Position numbers and translations under genes: made by a program
The notes under the pieces: generated by a model
The model's input: the letters and a program-made list of their open reading frames with translations, nothing else
Told to the model about the DNA's origin: nothing
The model's database searches: none
From: Candidatus Ventrimonas merdavium
GTDB taxonomy: Bacteria > Bacillota > Clostridia > Lachnospirales > Lachnospiraceae
DNA length: 32,410 nt
Assembly: GCA_018715565.1 (NCBI GenBank)
Contig: DVLJ01000201.1
Span: 1 to 32,410 of the forward strand
Reading direction: 5' to 3'
Shown: positions 1 to 9,550 of the stretch, piece after piece
Layout: each line of letters opens with the position of its first letter
Numbering within the stretch: position 1 is the stretch's first letter

Positions 1-211
1 TTCCTTTCTAGTCTGCCTGGAAAACGGGCTGAAGGAAACCCTCTTTGGGCTCAGACCAGAATATCAAAACGACGCGGTTGCCAACGTGGTGCTGACCTAC
101 GGCGTCTACGGCGGTTTCTACGCGCTCCAGAGGCGCTGCCTTTTTGACGATCAGGCCATCATTGATACGGTGATCTCCCTCAACAATAAGATCGCGGAGC
201 TGTTGGAATGA
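1..211 (+). CDS. C-terminal fragment of a protein, possibly a TetR/AcrR-family regulator (5' truncated)
   Basis: Open frame from base 2 to TGA 209-211: SFLVCLENGLKETLFGLRPEYQNDAVANVVLTYGVYGGFYALQRRCLFDDQAIIDTVISLNNKIAELLE*; resembles TetR C-terminal helices, but no HTH is visible. Confidence 0.5.
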   Translation, partial: SFLVCLENGLKETLFGLRPEYQNDAVANVVLTYGVYGGFYALQRRCLFDDQAIIDTVISLNNKIAELLE

Positions 212-282
212 CCGGGAAACGGCCCCCTTTCACGGCTTTTTCCAAATTTCCCAAATTTTTTTAATTTTTTTTCATTTTCCTC

Positions 283-311
283 TTGCTTTTTTTGAAACTT
301 AATGCTAGAAT
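283..311 (+). promoter_or_regulatory. Sigma-A-like promoter for the tRNA pair
   Basis: TTGCTT (283-288), 17 nt, TAGAAT (306-311), just upstream of the tRNA at 326. Confidence 0.6.
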
Positions 312-325
312 AAGGGAGTTCGCTT

Positions 326-399
326 CGAGGCGTGGCTCAGCTTGGTAGAGCGCTGCGTTCGGGACGCAGAGGTCGCAAGTTCGAATCTTGTCGCCTCGA
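326..399 (+). tRNA. tRNA-Pro(CGG)
   Basis: Acceptor CGAGGCG/CGCCTCG; anticodon stem CTGCG/CGCAG with loop TTCGGGA (anticodon CGG); T-loop GTTCGAATC; no encoded CCA. Confidence 0.93.
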
Positions 400-403
400 T
401 TCT

Positions 404-475
404 GGCCTCATGGTCAAGCGGTCAAGACGACGCCCTCTCACGGCGTAAACCCGGGTTCGATTCCCGGTGAGGTCA
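404..475 (+). tRNA. tRNA-Glu(CTC)
   Basis: Acceptor GGCCTCA/TGAGGTC; loop CTCTCAC (anticodon CTC) with stem ACGCC/GGCGT; T-arm CCGGGTTCGATTCCCGG; no encoded CCA. Confidence 0.93.
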
Positions 476-484
476 TAGCAAAAG

Positions 485-509
485 GCCAGGAATGATTTCC
501 TGGCTTTTT
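485..509 (+). terminator. Intrinsic terminator of the tRNA transcript
   Basis: GCCAGGAA (485-492), TGAT loop, TTCCTGGC (497-504), then T-run. Confidence 0.85.
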
Positions 510-533
510 ACTTGGAAAAATTGCATACCATCA

Positions 534-580
534 TAAAAGAGCTGTGAACAGCAGGAACATCCTGTGCACAGCTCTTTTTT
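534..580. terminator. Likely terminator hairpin, oriented mainly for the minus-strand esterase
   Basis: AAAAGAGCTGTG...CACAGCTCTTTTTT inverted repeat downstream of the minus-strand CDS ending at 600. Confidence 0.65.
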
Positions 581-599
581 CTATGCTGCCGTTCTGTCT

Positions 600-1481
600 T
601 CACCGCGCCGGAAAGCTGCGCTCCAGCCAGTTTCCCGCCAGTTCCATCCAGCTCTGGCACCCAGGCTCCACATAACGTGCCTGACCGCCGGAGGTCTCCT
701 CCGTCGCCAGGGACAGGCCGTGGCAGCCTGTGGGATAAATGTGCAGCTCCAGACTGATCTCATGCTCCGCCATGGCGGAAGCCAGCAGAAGGCTATTTTC
801 CACCGGCACAGACTGATCAGAGAAGGTATGCCAGAGAAACGTCCTGGGCATATGAGGACCGACCTGCTTTTCCAGGGAAATCAGTTCCCGCATGTCCTTT
901 TCGTTCTTCCGCTCTCCCAGAAGCTGTTCGATGGAGCCCTCGTGACAATAAGCCCCCGCAGTGACCACCGGATAGCAAAGGATCAGCCCGTCGGGACGGA
1001 TCTGCTCCGGCTGAAGTCCCAAAGGCTTCCACGCAAATTCCCTGGGCCAAAGCGTCCCCAAACAGCCGGCCAGATGGCCTCCGGCGGAAAATCCGGAAAC
1101 GATCACCTGCTCCGGATCGATCCCCCAGGCCTCGCTCTGACTGCGGATCCGGGCCGTCAGGGCCGCCAGTTCCCAAAGCGCCCGGGGAAATCGTGCCGGC
1201 GCCAGGCTGTAGCGCAGCACAAAGGCCTGACAGCCTCTTGCCAAATACTGCATGGCTACGGCCTCCCCTTCCCGGCTGGACAGATGCTCATACCCGCCTC
1301 CGGGACAAAGGATCACCGCCTTTCTCCCGCGGACCTGGGATGGATTCCCGTCGTTCTCCCGTTCGTTCTCCTGTTCTTCCGCCGGTTCCAGCAGATAGCC
1401 GGTAAATTCTGCCGGCGGGACAAAGGCCCCGTCCTGCCGGCAGGCTTCCGGCAGAAGAATGGTTTCAGAAAATACCTTCAT
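600..1481 (-). CDS. Alpha/beta hydrolase, BD-FAE/acetyl-esterase-like
   Basis: 293 aa; KAVILCPGGGYEHLSSREGE oxyanion-type motif, GFSAGG nucleophile elbow, C-terminal HGLS histidine. Confidence 0.85.
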   Translation of the reverse strand: MKVFSETILLPEACRQDGAFVPPAEFTGYLLEPAEEQENERENDGNPSQVRGRKAVILCPGGGYEHLSSREGEAVAMQYLARGCQAFVLRYSLAPARFPRALWELAALTARIRSQSEAWGIDPEQVIVSGFSAGGHLAGCLGTLWPREFAWKPLGLQPEQIRPDGLILCYPVVTAGAYCHEGSIEQLLGERKNEKDMRELISLEKQVGPHMPRTFLWHTFSDQSVPVENSLLLASAMAEHEISLELHIYPTGCHGLSLATEETSGGQARYVEPGCQSWMELAGNWLERSFPAR

Positions 1482-1499
1482 GGCTCTCTGCCTTTCCTG

Positions 1500-2945
1500 T
1501 TACTGATTTTCCTCCAGGATCTCCGTGATCCCGTCGTACAGCATCTGCGCCGCATCCTCCGGGCTTAACTCCCGGGCGCTCAGGCGTCCGAACACCTTAT
1601 AGTATAAGCCGTCGGGATTGGCCTTCAGCTCACTATTGTCAAACTGGGGATCCTGGGTGAATTTGCTGTAATCCAGCACCTTGGCATTGGCCTCCATGGT
1701 CAGCGCGTCGCCGAGTCCTTTTTCCTTTAAGCATTCTACTGCAGCCGCAGAACAGGGAACTCCCCGTTCTGTAGAGCAGATTTCCACACCTTCCGGCTCA
1801 TTTAACAGGAAATTCACCAGCATCGCCGCTTCCTTGGGATGCTCCGTATTGCCCTTGATCGCCATACTCATGGAAGTTTTGGTAAATCCGCCCTGGTGCT
1901 CACCAAAGGAAAGAAACTCTCCGATCACGAATTCCTGTCCCGGCTGATTCACACTGCCTTCCATGGCGTCCTTCATCTTGGTCACCGCCGAATCCCATTC
2001 CATCAGACCTGCATATTTTCCATCGATCCATTTGGAATTCTTATCCAGGGAATCTGCCATATCGCCGTTGATGGCAGCCACCGTCGGCAGCACATGGGCG
2101 TCCTCTAACTGACTGACGAACGCCAGTCCTTCCGCGATCTCCTCCGGCGTGTAATTCAGAACGCCGTCAGTCACCCAGTCCTTCCCGTACTTGGATTCCA
2201 GGTAATACACCAGAAAGATCATCCGGTCATACTCCATCAAAGCCATGGGATAATATTCCTCGTCATACGCCCGGAACGCCGCTCCCGCCGCCAGCAAAGA
2301 TTCCTCATCAGTGGGGATCGGACAGCCAATGGTGTCAAAGGTGGTCTTATTCCAGTAGAACAGCCGTCCGGTCAGGGAAATGGGAATGGCCATCAGCTTT
2401 CCGTCCACCTCATTCTGCTTCATCTGCTCTTCCGGGAACTGGCTCAGATCAATGATATCTCCATACTGATACAGATCTAGATAAGAGGTACCGCCCTGGC
2501 TGTAGTCCGTCACCCAGTTGGAACCGATCTGCATCACGTCCGCGCACTCACCGGTCAGGATGTTCAACGACTGCTTTTCCTCCCAGCCAGTCCAGGCGCC
2601 GTACTCGTTCTCCACAGTGATCCAGGGATATTTCTCCATAAAGGCCTGCACTGCCTTCTCTGTGGCTTCATGTCTGGAGTCACCTCCCCACCAGGAAAAC
2701 CGGATGGTCACCGGCTCCTGATCCGCGCCTGCGTTCTCACCAGACGCCTCTTGGCTTACCGCTGCCTCCGGGCCGCCTTGTTCCGATGCCACCTGTCCTG
2801 CTCCGTCCTGTCCTGCAGCGGATGGTTCCGCTGATGCCGCAGTATTCGCTGACGCCGCCTGATCTGTGCCTGTCTGGCATCCGGTCAACGCCATCCCCAT
2901 GGCCGCTGCCAGCAGCAGCGCTGCCTGCCTTTTCCCTTTTTTCAT
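1500..2945 (-). CDS. ABC transporter sugar-binding lipoprotein (family 1 extracellular solute-binding protein)
   Basis: Lipobox LTGC after MKKGKRQAALLLAAAMGMA; SWWGGDSRHEATEKAVQAFMEKYPWITVENEYG typical of sugar SBPs. Start placed at 2945 because CAGGAGGGCAAG-ATG gives a good SD and the signal peptide begins there (ORF track starts at 2987). Confidence 0.88.
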   Translation of the reverse strand: MKKGKRQAALLLAAAMGMALTGCQTGTDQAASANTAASAEPSAAGQDGAGQVASEQGGPEAAVSQEASGENAGADQEPVTIRFSWWGGDSRHEATEKAVQAFMEKYPWITVENEYGAWTGWEEKQSLNILTGECADVMQIGSNWVTDYSQGGTSYLDLYQYGDIIDLSQFPEEQMKQNEVDGKLMAIPISLTGRLFYWNKTTFDTIGCPIPTDEESLLAAGAAFRAYDEEYYPMALMEYDRMIFLVYYLESKYGKDWVTDGVLNYTPEEIAEGLAFVSQLEDAHVLPTVAAINGDMADSLDKNSKWIDGKYAGLMEWDSAVTKMKDAMEGSVNQPGQEFVIGEFLSFGEHQGGFTKTSMSMAIKGNTEHPKEAAMLVNFLLNEPEGVEICSTERGVPCSAAAVECLKEKGLGDALTMEANAKVLDYSKFTQDPQFDNSELKANPDGLYYKVFGRLSARELSPEDAAQMLYDGITEILEENQ

Positions 2946-2985
2946 CTTGCCCTCCTGATAATCCTGCATCTTGGTCATCGTTTCC

Positions 2986-2997
2986 ATAAGCGCTTAT
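2986..2997. promoter_or_regulatory. Probable LacI-family operator
   Basis: Perfect 12-bp palindrome ATAAGCGCTTAT with central CG, between the SBP gene and a divergent lacI-type gene. Confidence 0.65.
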
Positions 2998-3193
2998 CTG
3001 CTTCCTATCTTACCAGATATTTCAAAAAAATATATCCAAATAGCCGCCAAACTTTGCCCTTTAGATTATCAGCATTTCTCGAATTTTGTTTCACTTTTTT
3101 CACTTTTCTTATTCTACTTGTCCAAATACGTGACAAAAATCTGCCGTCATGATATGATACCGTCAAAGCAATGGGATTAGGGGGAGATTTTCA

Positions 3194-4192
3194 ATGGCGG
3201 CAACCATAAAAGATATTGCGCAGAAAGCGGGAGTATCCAATGCGATGGTATCCCGGGCCTTATCCGGCCGGGGCCCCGTTGCTCCGGCTAAAAAAGAGCG
3301 GATTCTCCGCATCGCCCGGGAAATGGGCTACGTACCTCCCCGCATGGCCATCGCCGTCAGTCCGTCCGGCATCCGGACCATCGGACTGTGCGTTTCGTCC
3401 ATCAGCCGCAGTTCCTCCCCTTATGTCCTCCATCAGATCCTGGTGGGCGTTTACGACGTACTCCCGCCCTGCTGCCGCCTCCTGATCCAAAACCTGGACC
3501 GCCTAAAGCCGGAGGCCGTGTGCTCCAGCCCCTGCGACGGCTATCTGATTCTCTCTCAGCAGGAACGGGACCTGGACTTTTTTCAGCTGGCTATAAAAAA
3601 ACGGATTCCCATGGTTGCCATCTCTCACCGGCTTCCCCTGGACGTCCCCTGCGTCACCACCGATGAGGCCGGAGGCATTGCCAAAGCGATGGAACTGCTG
3701 TTGGACTACGGACACCGGCGCATCGGCATCATCGAGGGTCCTCAGGGGGAGGAGACTACCCTGATCCGCCATGCCGGCTGGTGGACGGCCGCCAAGACCC
3801 GCGGTCTTTCCCCCCGCCAGCTCCCGGTGGAGTCCGGCAATTACCGCTACCGCTCCGGGAAATCTGCCGCCCTGCGCCTGCTCCAGAAGCACCGGGAGCT
3901 GACCGCTCTGCTCTGCTTCAACGACGAAATGGCCCTGGGGGCTCTGGATGCCGCCCGGGAACTGGGACTGGCGGTCCCAGACCAGCTTTCCCTCACCGGC
4001 TATGACAACTGGGACTTTGCCGGCCACTCGGACGCTTATCTGACCACCGTGGAACGCAATACTGTCCAGCTGGGGGCAGAGGGGACCCACCTTTTGATGG
4101 AATATATGGAAACGGGGATTCGGCCCCGGGATCTCTGCTTAGAGAACCGACTGGTGGTGCGGAGGAGCGCCGGGCCGGTTAGAAGGAGCTAG
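3194..4192 (+). CDS. LacI-family transcriptional regulator
   Basis: MAATIKDIAQKAGVSNAMVSRALSGRGPVAPAKKERILRIAREMGY HTH/hinge; periplasmic-binding-like core with IGIIEGP and LTGYDNWDFAG. Confidence 0.95.
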   Translation: MAATIKDIAQKAGVSNAMVSRALSGRGPVAPAKKERILRIAREMGYVPPRMAIAVSPSGIRTIGLCVSSISRSSSPYVLHQILVGVYDVLPPCCRLLIQNLDRLKPEAVCSSPCDGYLILSQQERDLDFFQLAIKKRIPMVAISHRLPLDVPCVTTDEAGGIAKAMELLLDYGHRRIGIIEGPQGEETTLIRHAGWWTAAKTRGLSPRQLPVESGNYRYRSGKSAALRLLQKHRELTALLCFNDEMALGALDAARELGLAVPDQLSLTGYDNWDFAGHSDAYLTTVERNTVQLGAEGTHLLMEYMETGIRPRDLCLENRLVVRRSAGPVRRS

Positions 4193-4205
4193 GAAGCCTG
4201 CCGTT

Positions 4206-5372
4206 CTAAGCCTGCTGCACTAAGTTCCCCGACTCCAGGAACCACCCCTCAAACCGTCGGAGCAGCCGTTCCATCGGCCCTCCCTTCCCGTCTCCCAGCA
4301 GCCACCCGGCCGCAAGAACAGCCCCCGCTGCCAGAAAATCCCCAAAGGGAATCCCTCCCAAAATAGACAGGGTTTCCTCCAGTCCCAGAAGGATCAGCGC
4401 CCAGGCCAGAAGGAACTGAGCCATATACAGGCTCAGAGCAGCCTTTCCCGCAGCAGCGAAGGGCTTTAAGAGTCCCGCCGCCTTTCCCCGGTCCAGCCAT
4501 AAGAACGCCCCTAACAGGATCAGCGAAAGCCCGGTCCCAGACAGCAGTTCAAACAGAGAACCACCCTGAGGAGCGTCCACAAAGAGCATGTTCCACATGA
4601 TCGGCTGGGTGTTCCGGGGCCAGACTGCGTAAAGGTCCGGTTCCGGGACACCGGCCGCCATCGCCTGCACCATCCAGTTTTCTATCTGTTCCCGGAGTCC
4701 GGGCAGCACAGAGCGGGAAAACCAGGTGATCGGGATCAGGATCGCTGTTCCAGCTGCCGCAAGCCTTGCCGGCAGCCGGCGGTCCCGCAGATCCATCTGT
4801 CCGATCGCCATTCCCAGTACGAATACCGGAGCCCAGGCAAGGGCGGATAAGGGGCCTCCTGCCATGTCCTCCAACAGCGCCGCCCCGGAAAGCAGGCTCA
4901 GCCCCATAACCATCAGCGGCGGGCTAAGCAAAAACAGCAATCCGGAAGCTGCCAGCAGCTGCCTTCTGGATCGGCCATGCAGCGGCATGGCAAGGAGAAA
5001 CAGCATGGCGTAGGCAGGCAGGACCACCCCAAACGGGCCATTCAGCAGGATCAGCACATATCCCGCCAGGTCGATGAGCAACGACCGCGCCAGGATCCGC
5101 GTCCGCAGCGTTTCCGGCGCCATCCCTTTCCGCCTGGCTCCCTGTTCCATCAGAGCATAGGAGATCCCTGAGCAGAGCATGAACAGGATCATGGTATTTC
5201 CTGACACCAGCCCTCCGTTTCTCTCATTTAAAGCAAAATGCTGGATGTACATGCCGGCCACCGCCAGCCCTCTGACTCCATCCAGCGCCATCAGTCTCCT
5301 GTCTTCTCGCTTTTCGGGGATCCGTGCGCTCCCTTCAGATACATCTTTCATATTCCATGATTCCTTTCCCAT
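4206..5372 (-). CDS. Multi-pass membrane protein, DUF418/DUF1624/acyltransferase-like
   Basis: RRLMALDGVRGLAVAGMYIQHFALN plus about 10 hydrophobic segments. Start 5372 (MGKESWNMKDV) chosen for the GGAGGAACAGACCA-ATG SD; ORF track extends to 5519. Confidence 0.65.
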   Translation of the reverse strand: MGKESWNMKDVSEGSARIPEKREDRRLMALDGVRGLAVAGMYIQHFALNERNGGLVSGNTMILFMLCSGISYALMEQGARRKGMAPETLRTRILARSLLIDLAGYVLILLNGPFGVVLPAYAMLFLLAMPLHGRSRRQLLAASGLLFLLSPPLMVMGLSLLSGAALLEDMAGGPLSALAWAPVFVLGMAIGQMDLRDRRLPARLAAAGTAILIPITWFSRSVLPGLREQIENWMVQAMAAGVPEPDLYAVWPRNTQPIMWNMLFVDAPQGGSLFELLSGTGLSLILLGAFLWLDRGKAAGLLKPFAAAGKAALSLYMAQFLLAWALILLGLEETLSILGGIPFGDFLAAGAVLAAGWLLGDGKGGPMERLLRRFEGWFLESGNLVQQA

Positions 5373-5630
5373 TGGTCTGTTCCTCCAAAAGCTCCTTGCA
5401 AAAAAGGTTTCTTGCAAAAAGGCCATGTCTGACCTGACTTTCTTTGGAGGCAGCCACAGGATATCATAGTTTTTCGTCTTTTTGGGGAATCTGTCCCGGA
5501 AAGGCCGTCTCTGTCCCAAATTCTCCGTTTATCACCTATTTCCGGACAGATTTCCTCTGTTCAGGACAGGGGCTATCCACAAAAAATAAAATCTGTTAAA
5601 ATGTAAACCGTAAAAACCAGACAGAAAGAT

Positions 5631-6398
5631 GTGAATTGTATGCTGAACCTGATCCTCTGCGACGACGATCCCTTTACCCTCCGCCTTGTGACTGCTCTTG
5701 TGGAAGCCGCGATCCAAAAAAGCGGAGTCCAGGCGCGGATATCCTGCATCGCTTCCTCTGGCAGCGAGCTGCTGGCATTTTTAGGCCGTTCCTCCGGCCC
5801 GTTTCTCTATTTTCTGGATTTTGATCTTGGAAAAGAGGAACTGAACGGGATCGACCTGGTAAAACAGATCTATCAGAAAGACGCGGCTGCTAAGATCGTA
5901 TTTGTGACCAGCCACACGGAAAAGGGGATGGATATTTTGAAAAGCGGGATCCAGGCCTTTGGTCTGATCGAGAAAACGCCGGATCAGAAAGCCATGATCT
6001 CCGAATATAGCCGTTACTTGAACATGGCCGCCGGTCAGGGCGGCGAGGCCGTTCCTGCCCAAGAGGCCGTGCTGCGGCTTCCTCTTGGCATAGATGAGAC
6101 GGCGGAGCTTCCGGTTTCCCAGATCCTGTATGTGGATTCGGTCAAATCTATTCCCCATGCCATCTGCTATCACACCTTTGATGGCTCTCAGATCACGGTC
6201 CGGGATACCATCGAGCATGCCCTGGAGCTGCTGGGAGACGGCTTTATCCGCTGCCACCGCTCAGTGGTCGTCAGCAAGCAGCATATCCTTTCCCTGAAAA
6301 ACGGTCTTTTAAAGCTGTCCAACGGGGAATCTGTCACCTATGCCCTGGGGAAACGGCGGGAGATCCTGGCGGCATGCAGCGCAAAGGAGGGAAGATGA
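5631..6398 (+). CDS. LytTR-family response regulator (AgrA-like)
   Basis: Receiver LILCDDDPFTLRL...FLDFDLGKEELNGIDLV...IVFVTSHTEKGMD, LytTR domain ILYVDSVKSIPHAICYH...FIRCHRSVVVSKQHI. Start could be GTG 5631 or ATG 5640. Confidence 0.92.
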   Translation: MNCMLNLILCDDDPFTLRLVTALVEAAIQKSGVQARISCIASSGSELLAFLGRSSGPFLYFLDFDLGKEELNGIDLVKQIYQKDAAAKIVFVTSHTEKGMDILKSGIQAFGLIEKTPDQKAMISEYSRYLNMAAGQGGEAVPAQEAVLRLPLGIDETAELPVSQILYVDSVKSIPHAICYHTFDGSQITVRDTIEHALELLGDGFIRCHRSVVVSKQHILSLKNGLLKLSNGESVTYALGKRREILAACSAKEGR

Positions 6399-6402
6399 AA
6401 CG

Positions 6403-7944
6403 ATGATTGACATTTTTGGAGGCGGCCCCTATCTGCCGCAGATATCAGAGCTGTTTCTGCAATCGCTGAAAGAATTCGGACGATACTTTTTCCACTTTGC
6501 GGCGTTTGCCGCTGCGGTGTTCTTCTTGAAAAGCCGGCTTAGGGGTTTCTGGGAAATGGCGCTGGCGCTCCTGCTCTCTCTTTTGCAGATCGCCTGGGTC
6601 TGGACCGCCAGCATTCCCTCCGAATGGTTTCTCTCTCTTTGCCTTGCCGCCCTGCTCACCGCCCAGGTCCGGATCCTGGATCTGCTGCCGCTGCGGCCGC
6701 TGGACTACGGCTTCCTGTTTGCCGCCCTGCTGTTCCCTGCCCGGCTGTTTAACAGCACCAGCGCGGTCATGGGGCATCTCTGGATCTTCTGGATCGTATT
6801 CTGCGCCCTTTATACCGCTGCCTGGCTGGGACTTGGCACACTCCGGGGGAATCAGTTCCACTGTTATTTCCTGTTTGTACTCCTGTCCTTTTCGATGTAC
6901 AGCTGGACCCTGATCTTCCTGTTCCTGGCTCCCGCAGCACGCAGCTGGCTTTCCAGCCCTCTTTTGGGATACCTGGTCCCTGCCGCAGTGACGGGGGGAG
7001 GTTTCCTGTCCGCCGCGTGGCTGATCCGGGTCAAGGCGGCCAGACAGCTGGAGAAGTTAAACCGTCTGGGCGCCTCCTGCCGCCCCATTGAGAAGGGATT
7101 TTTCTTTCTCTCCGGCCTCCTTCTTTTCACCTTTACCCTGATGTATCTTCCCGCCACCCTGGCCCGGATGCAGAACGCGTTTGTCTCCCTGCTGATCCCG
7201 CTGATGTGCCTGACCTTTTTAGGCGCTCAGTGTCCCTTTCTCCTGCTGCTGCTCCGGTTCGTCTATTACCGGGACAGCGCCACATTCCACGAGTGGGAGA
7301 AAGAGGGGCTTGCGTCCTACTATGAGGATTGGGACCGGAATCTATCCGCCATGCAGGAAATGCGGCACGATATCAAAAATATCTTCTTCACAATGGGATC
7401 GTTTGTTGACCGAAGTGATGATCAGGAAATGAAAGATTTTTTCTGGCAGAAGATCTACCCGTATTCTGTCCGGACGATAGAAACCAGCGCCCTGCTCTCC
7501 CAGCTGTATCAGATCCCCGGGGAGGCTCTGCGGGCCTTTTTCCATCTCAAGCTCTCCCAGGCGCTGCAGCAGGAGCTTTCCCTGCATTTTGAAGTAGCCC
7601 TGGACCCGGAAACCTTTCAGACCGGGATCGATATCATCGACCTGACCCGGATCTTAGGCATCCTGATGGACAACGCCATCGAGGAAGCCGAGAAGCTTCC
7701 CCATGGAACGCTGGAGGTAAAAATCGCCGGAAACGAAACCGGCTGCTCTTATGTGATAAAAAATCCCGTAACCGAAGAAACCCGGCATCAGGGCGTCCGT
7801 CCCGGGCAGTCCTCCAAGGGAGCGGGCCGCGGGAACGGACTGAGGATCGTCCAGGGGCTGCTGGAACGGTATCCCAACGCCGTGCTGAATGCTTCTATGC
7901 AGAGGGATGTGTATATCCAAAGCCTGAATATTACCTTTTCCTAG
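6403..7944 (+). CDS. GHKL-domain sensor histidine kinase (AgrC-like)
   Basis: Multiple N-terminal TM segments; MRHDIKNIFFTMGSFV H-box; ILGILMDNAIEEAEK N-box; SSKGAGRGNGLRIVQGLLE G-box. SD AAGGAGG before ATG 6403. Confidence 0.9.
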   Translation: MIDIFGGGPYLPQISELFLQSLKEFGRYFFHFAAFAAAVFFLKSRLRGFWEMALALLLSLLQIAWVWTASIPSEWFLSLCLAALLTAQVRILDLLPLRPLDYGFLFAALLFPARLFNSTSAVMGHLWIFWIVFCALYTAAWLGLGTLRGNQFHCYFLFVLLSFSMYSWTLIFLFLAPAARSWLSSPLLGYLVPAAVTGGGFLSAAWLIRVKAARQLEKLNRLGASCRPIEKGFFFLSGLLLFTFTLMYLPATLARMQNAFVSLLIPLMCLTFLGAQCPFLLLLLRFVYYRDSATFHEWEKEGLASYYEDWDRNLSAMQEMRHDIKNIFFTMGSFVDRSDDQEMKDFFWQKIYPYSVRTIETSALLSQLYQIPGEALRAFFHLKLSQALQQELSLHFEVALDPETFQTGIDIIDLTRILGILMDNAIEEAEKLPHGTLEVKIAGNETGCSYVIKNPVTEETRHQGVRPGQSSKGAGRGNGLRIVQGLLERYPNAVLNASMQRDVYIQSLNITFS

Positions 7945-7968
7945 AACGTGCACCCGCCCGGGCGCACC

Positions 7969-8010
7969 AAAAAACGGAGCTGCCCGCTGACCCCTCAGCG
8001 CAGCAACTCC
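7969..8010 (-). terminator. Intrinsic terminator for the 8024-10984 minus-strand cassette
   Basis: Minus strand GGAGTTGCTGCGCTGA-GGGG-TCAGCGGGCAGCTCC-G-TTTTTT. Confidence 0.75.
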
Positions 8011-8023
8011 CAGCTTCTGTCTT

Positions 8024-8728
8024 TTAGGAAGATGACTTCGGCGTCATCTTAATGATCCCCGTCTTATACAATACGTAACCGCACAGAACGCTCAGTGCCA
8101 TACATCCGATCACGACATACCCCTGTTTTCCGGAAAGGGGATAGAATTGGTTGACGATCAGTACTGCCAGGATCGGAACGATCAGCGTCAGGGTCTTATT
8201 CTTGGCCCGGTACTCGCCGCAGTTGTCATTCACATAGTTCCACAGCAGTCCGCCGAACAGAGCCGGCAGCAGATAGTTGGTAGCAGTCTGTACCGTAGGG
8301 CTCATCAGGACTGGCCGCAGCGGCACGAGAAGGATCACGCCGATCACAATGATAACGGTGGTAACGGCAGAGGAAACTGCCACGCCGATGGCGGCTACCG
8401 TATCCCCTTCGTCGGTTCCCTGAGCTGCGTCTACCAGAGACTGGGCGTTGACTACTACAGGGATCTTTAACTGTGTTACATTTCCGGTCAGGAATGTAAT
8501 ATAAGAGGCAGAACCAAGGATCGGGGTGTATCCGAACACCTCCGAAACATTGGTCGGGATATATACTGCCAGAAGTCCGGCGCCTACGGCAACCAGTTCT
8601 CCGATGCCTGACGGCCATACGTCATAAACTGCGCTGACTACCGCCGGGATCCCCAGCATAAATACGATACCGATGATCACTCCGATCCGCCCAAGGCGGT
8701 GTATGCTTTTCTCGTAATTTTCGTTCAT
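8024..8728 (-). CDS. Integral membrane protein, probable partner of the DUF5058-like transporter protein
   Basis: 234 aa, many hydrophobic segments (IGVIIGIVFMLGIPAVVSAVYD...); SD GGAGGATAGT-ATG; directly downstream of the DUF5058-like gene. Confidence 0.7.
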   Translation of the reverse strand: MNENYEKSIHRLGRIGVIIGIVFMLGIPAVVSAVYDVWPSGIGELVAVGAGLLAVYIPTNVSEVFGYTPILGSASYITFLTGNVTQLKIPVVVNAQSLVDAAQGTDEGDTVAAIGVAVSSAVTTVIIVIGVILLVPLRPVLMSPTVQTATNYLLPALFGGLLWNYVNDNCGEYRAKNKTLTLIVPILAVLIVNQFYPLSGKQGYVVIGCMALSVLCGYVLYKTGIIKMTPKSSS

Positions 8729-8749
8729 ACTATCCTCCAGAAATTTGAA

Positions 8750-9469
8750 CTATCCCAGCACCTGCACCCAAAAGAGGGAGGAGGCCATACCAAGGATCAA
8801 TGTGACAGACATGATAAAACTGCGATACCATTTCAGCCCCGTAGCCCGGACAAACTGTCTCTGCAGGAACGAGAGCAGGCAGGCTGTTGCGGCCACAGCC
8901 AGGTGGACCGGCCCTTTGATCATCTGCATCGGCAGCAATGCCTCGATGATGGCCATGGACATGACCCCGGTCAGAAGCGCGCCCAGCGCTCCGTTCTTAT
9001 TTCTGGCGTTGGCTACGCTTGTCTGGATCTTCTTGCCGAACAGCAGAACGCCGATCATACCGCCCATGATACCGATACTCATCACGAACATCAGCGTACC
9101 GATGATTGAAGTGTCGCCCGCTGCGTTCAAAGCCGCGATGGACTCATATCCGGCCCCTGTTGCCGCCATGTCGGCGGCTGTGACTTCATAAGCCACAGCG
9201 CCCACAACCGACAGGCGGAACCAGGACCAGGGAACTCCGATCACCGTAGCGAGGCTGAACAGCCCCACCACGATCGACACAGAAGGAACAATGCTGTAGA
9301 TAGCGGAGGAGACGATCACCGACTTCAGCTTCTCTTCCGTCAATCCGATCTCCAATCCATGTTTGTATGCTTTCCGGAATGTCAGTCCGCAGAAGATTAA
9401 AATATAGACGATTCCTGCCCCCACCAGGCCATAAAGCAGCGGACTGTTCATAATTTCATTAAATGTCAT
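8750..9469 (-). CDS. DUF5058-like multi-pass membrane protein
   Basis: MTFNEIMNSPLLYGLVGAGIVYILIFCGLTFRKAYKHGLEIGL... resembles my recollection of DUF5058; SD TAGGAGGAAGGT-ATG. Confidence 0.65.
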   Translation of the reverse strand: MTFNEIMNSPLLYGLVGAGIVYILIFCGLTFRKAYKHGLEIGLTEEKLKSVIVSSAIYSIVPSVSIVVGLFSLATVIGVPWSWFRLSVVGAVAYEVTAADMAATGAGYESIAALNAAGDTSIIGTLMFVMSIGIMGGMIGVLLFGKKIQTSVANARNKNGALGALLTGVMSMAIIEALLPMQMIKGPVHLAVAATACLLSFLQRQFVRATGLKWYRSFIMSVTLILGMASSLFWVQVLG

Positions 9470-9550
9470 ACCTTCCTCCTAAATCCCCATATTCCCCATG
9501 GTTCTTATGTAGTGGTCTGATACCGGCTTTTCAGCCCTGGTATCCTGTGA

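Noticed and set aside
564-1568. 334-aa plus-strand ORF
   Set aside because: Antisense to the esterase gene, low-complexity composition, no domain signal; a high-GC shadow ORF.
3503-4090. 195-aa minus-strand ORF
   Set aside because: Antisense shadow of the lacI-type gene; no SD or domain.
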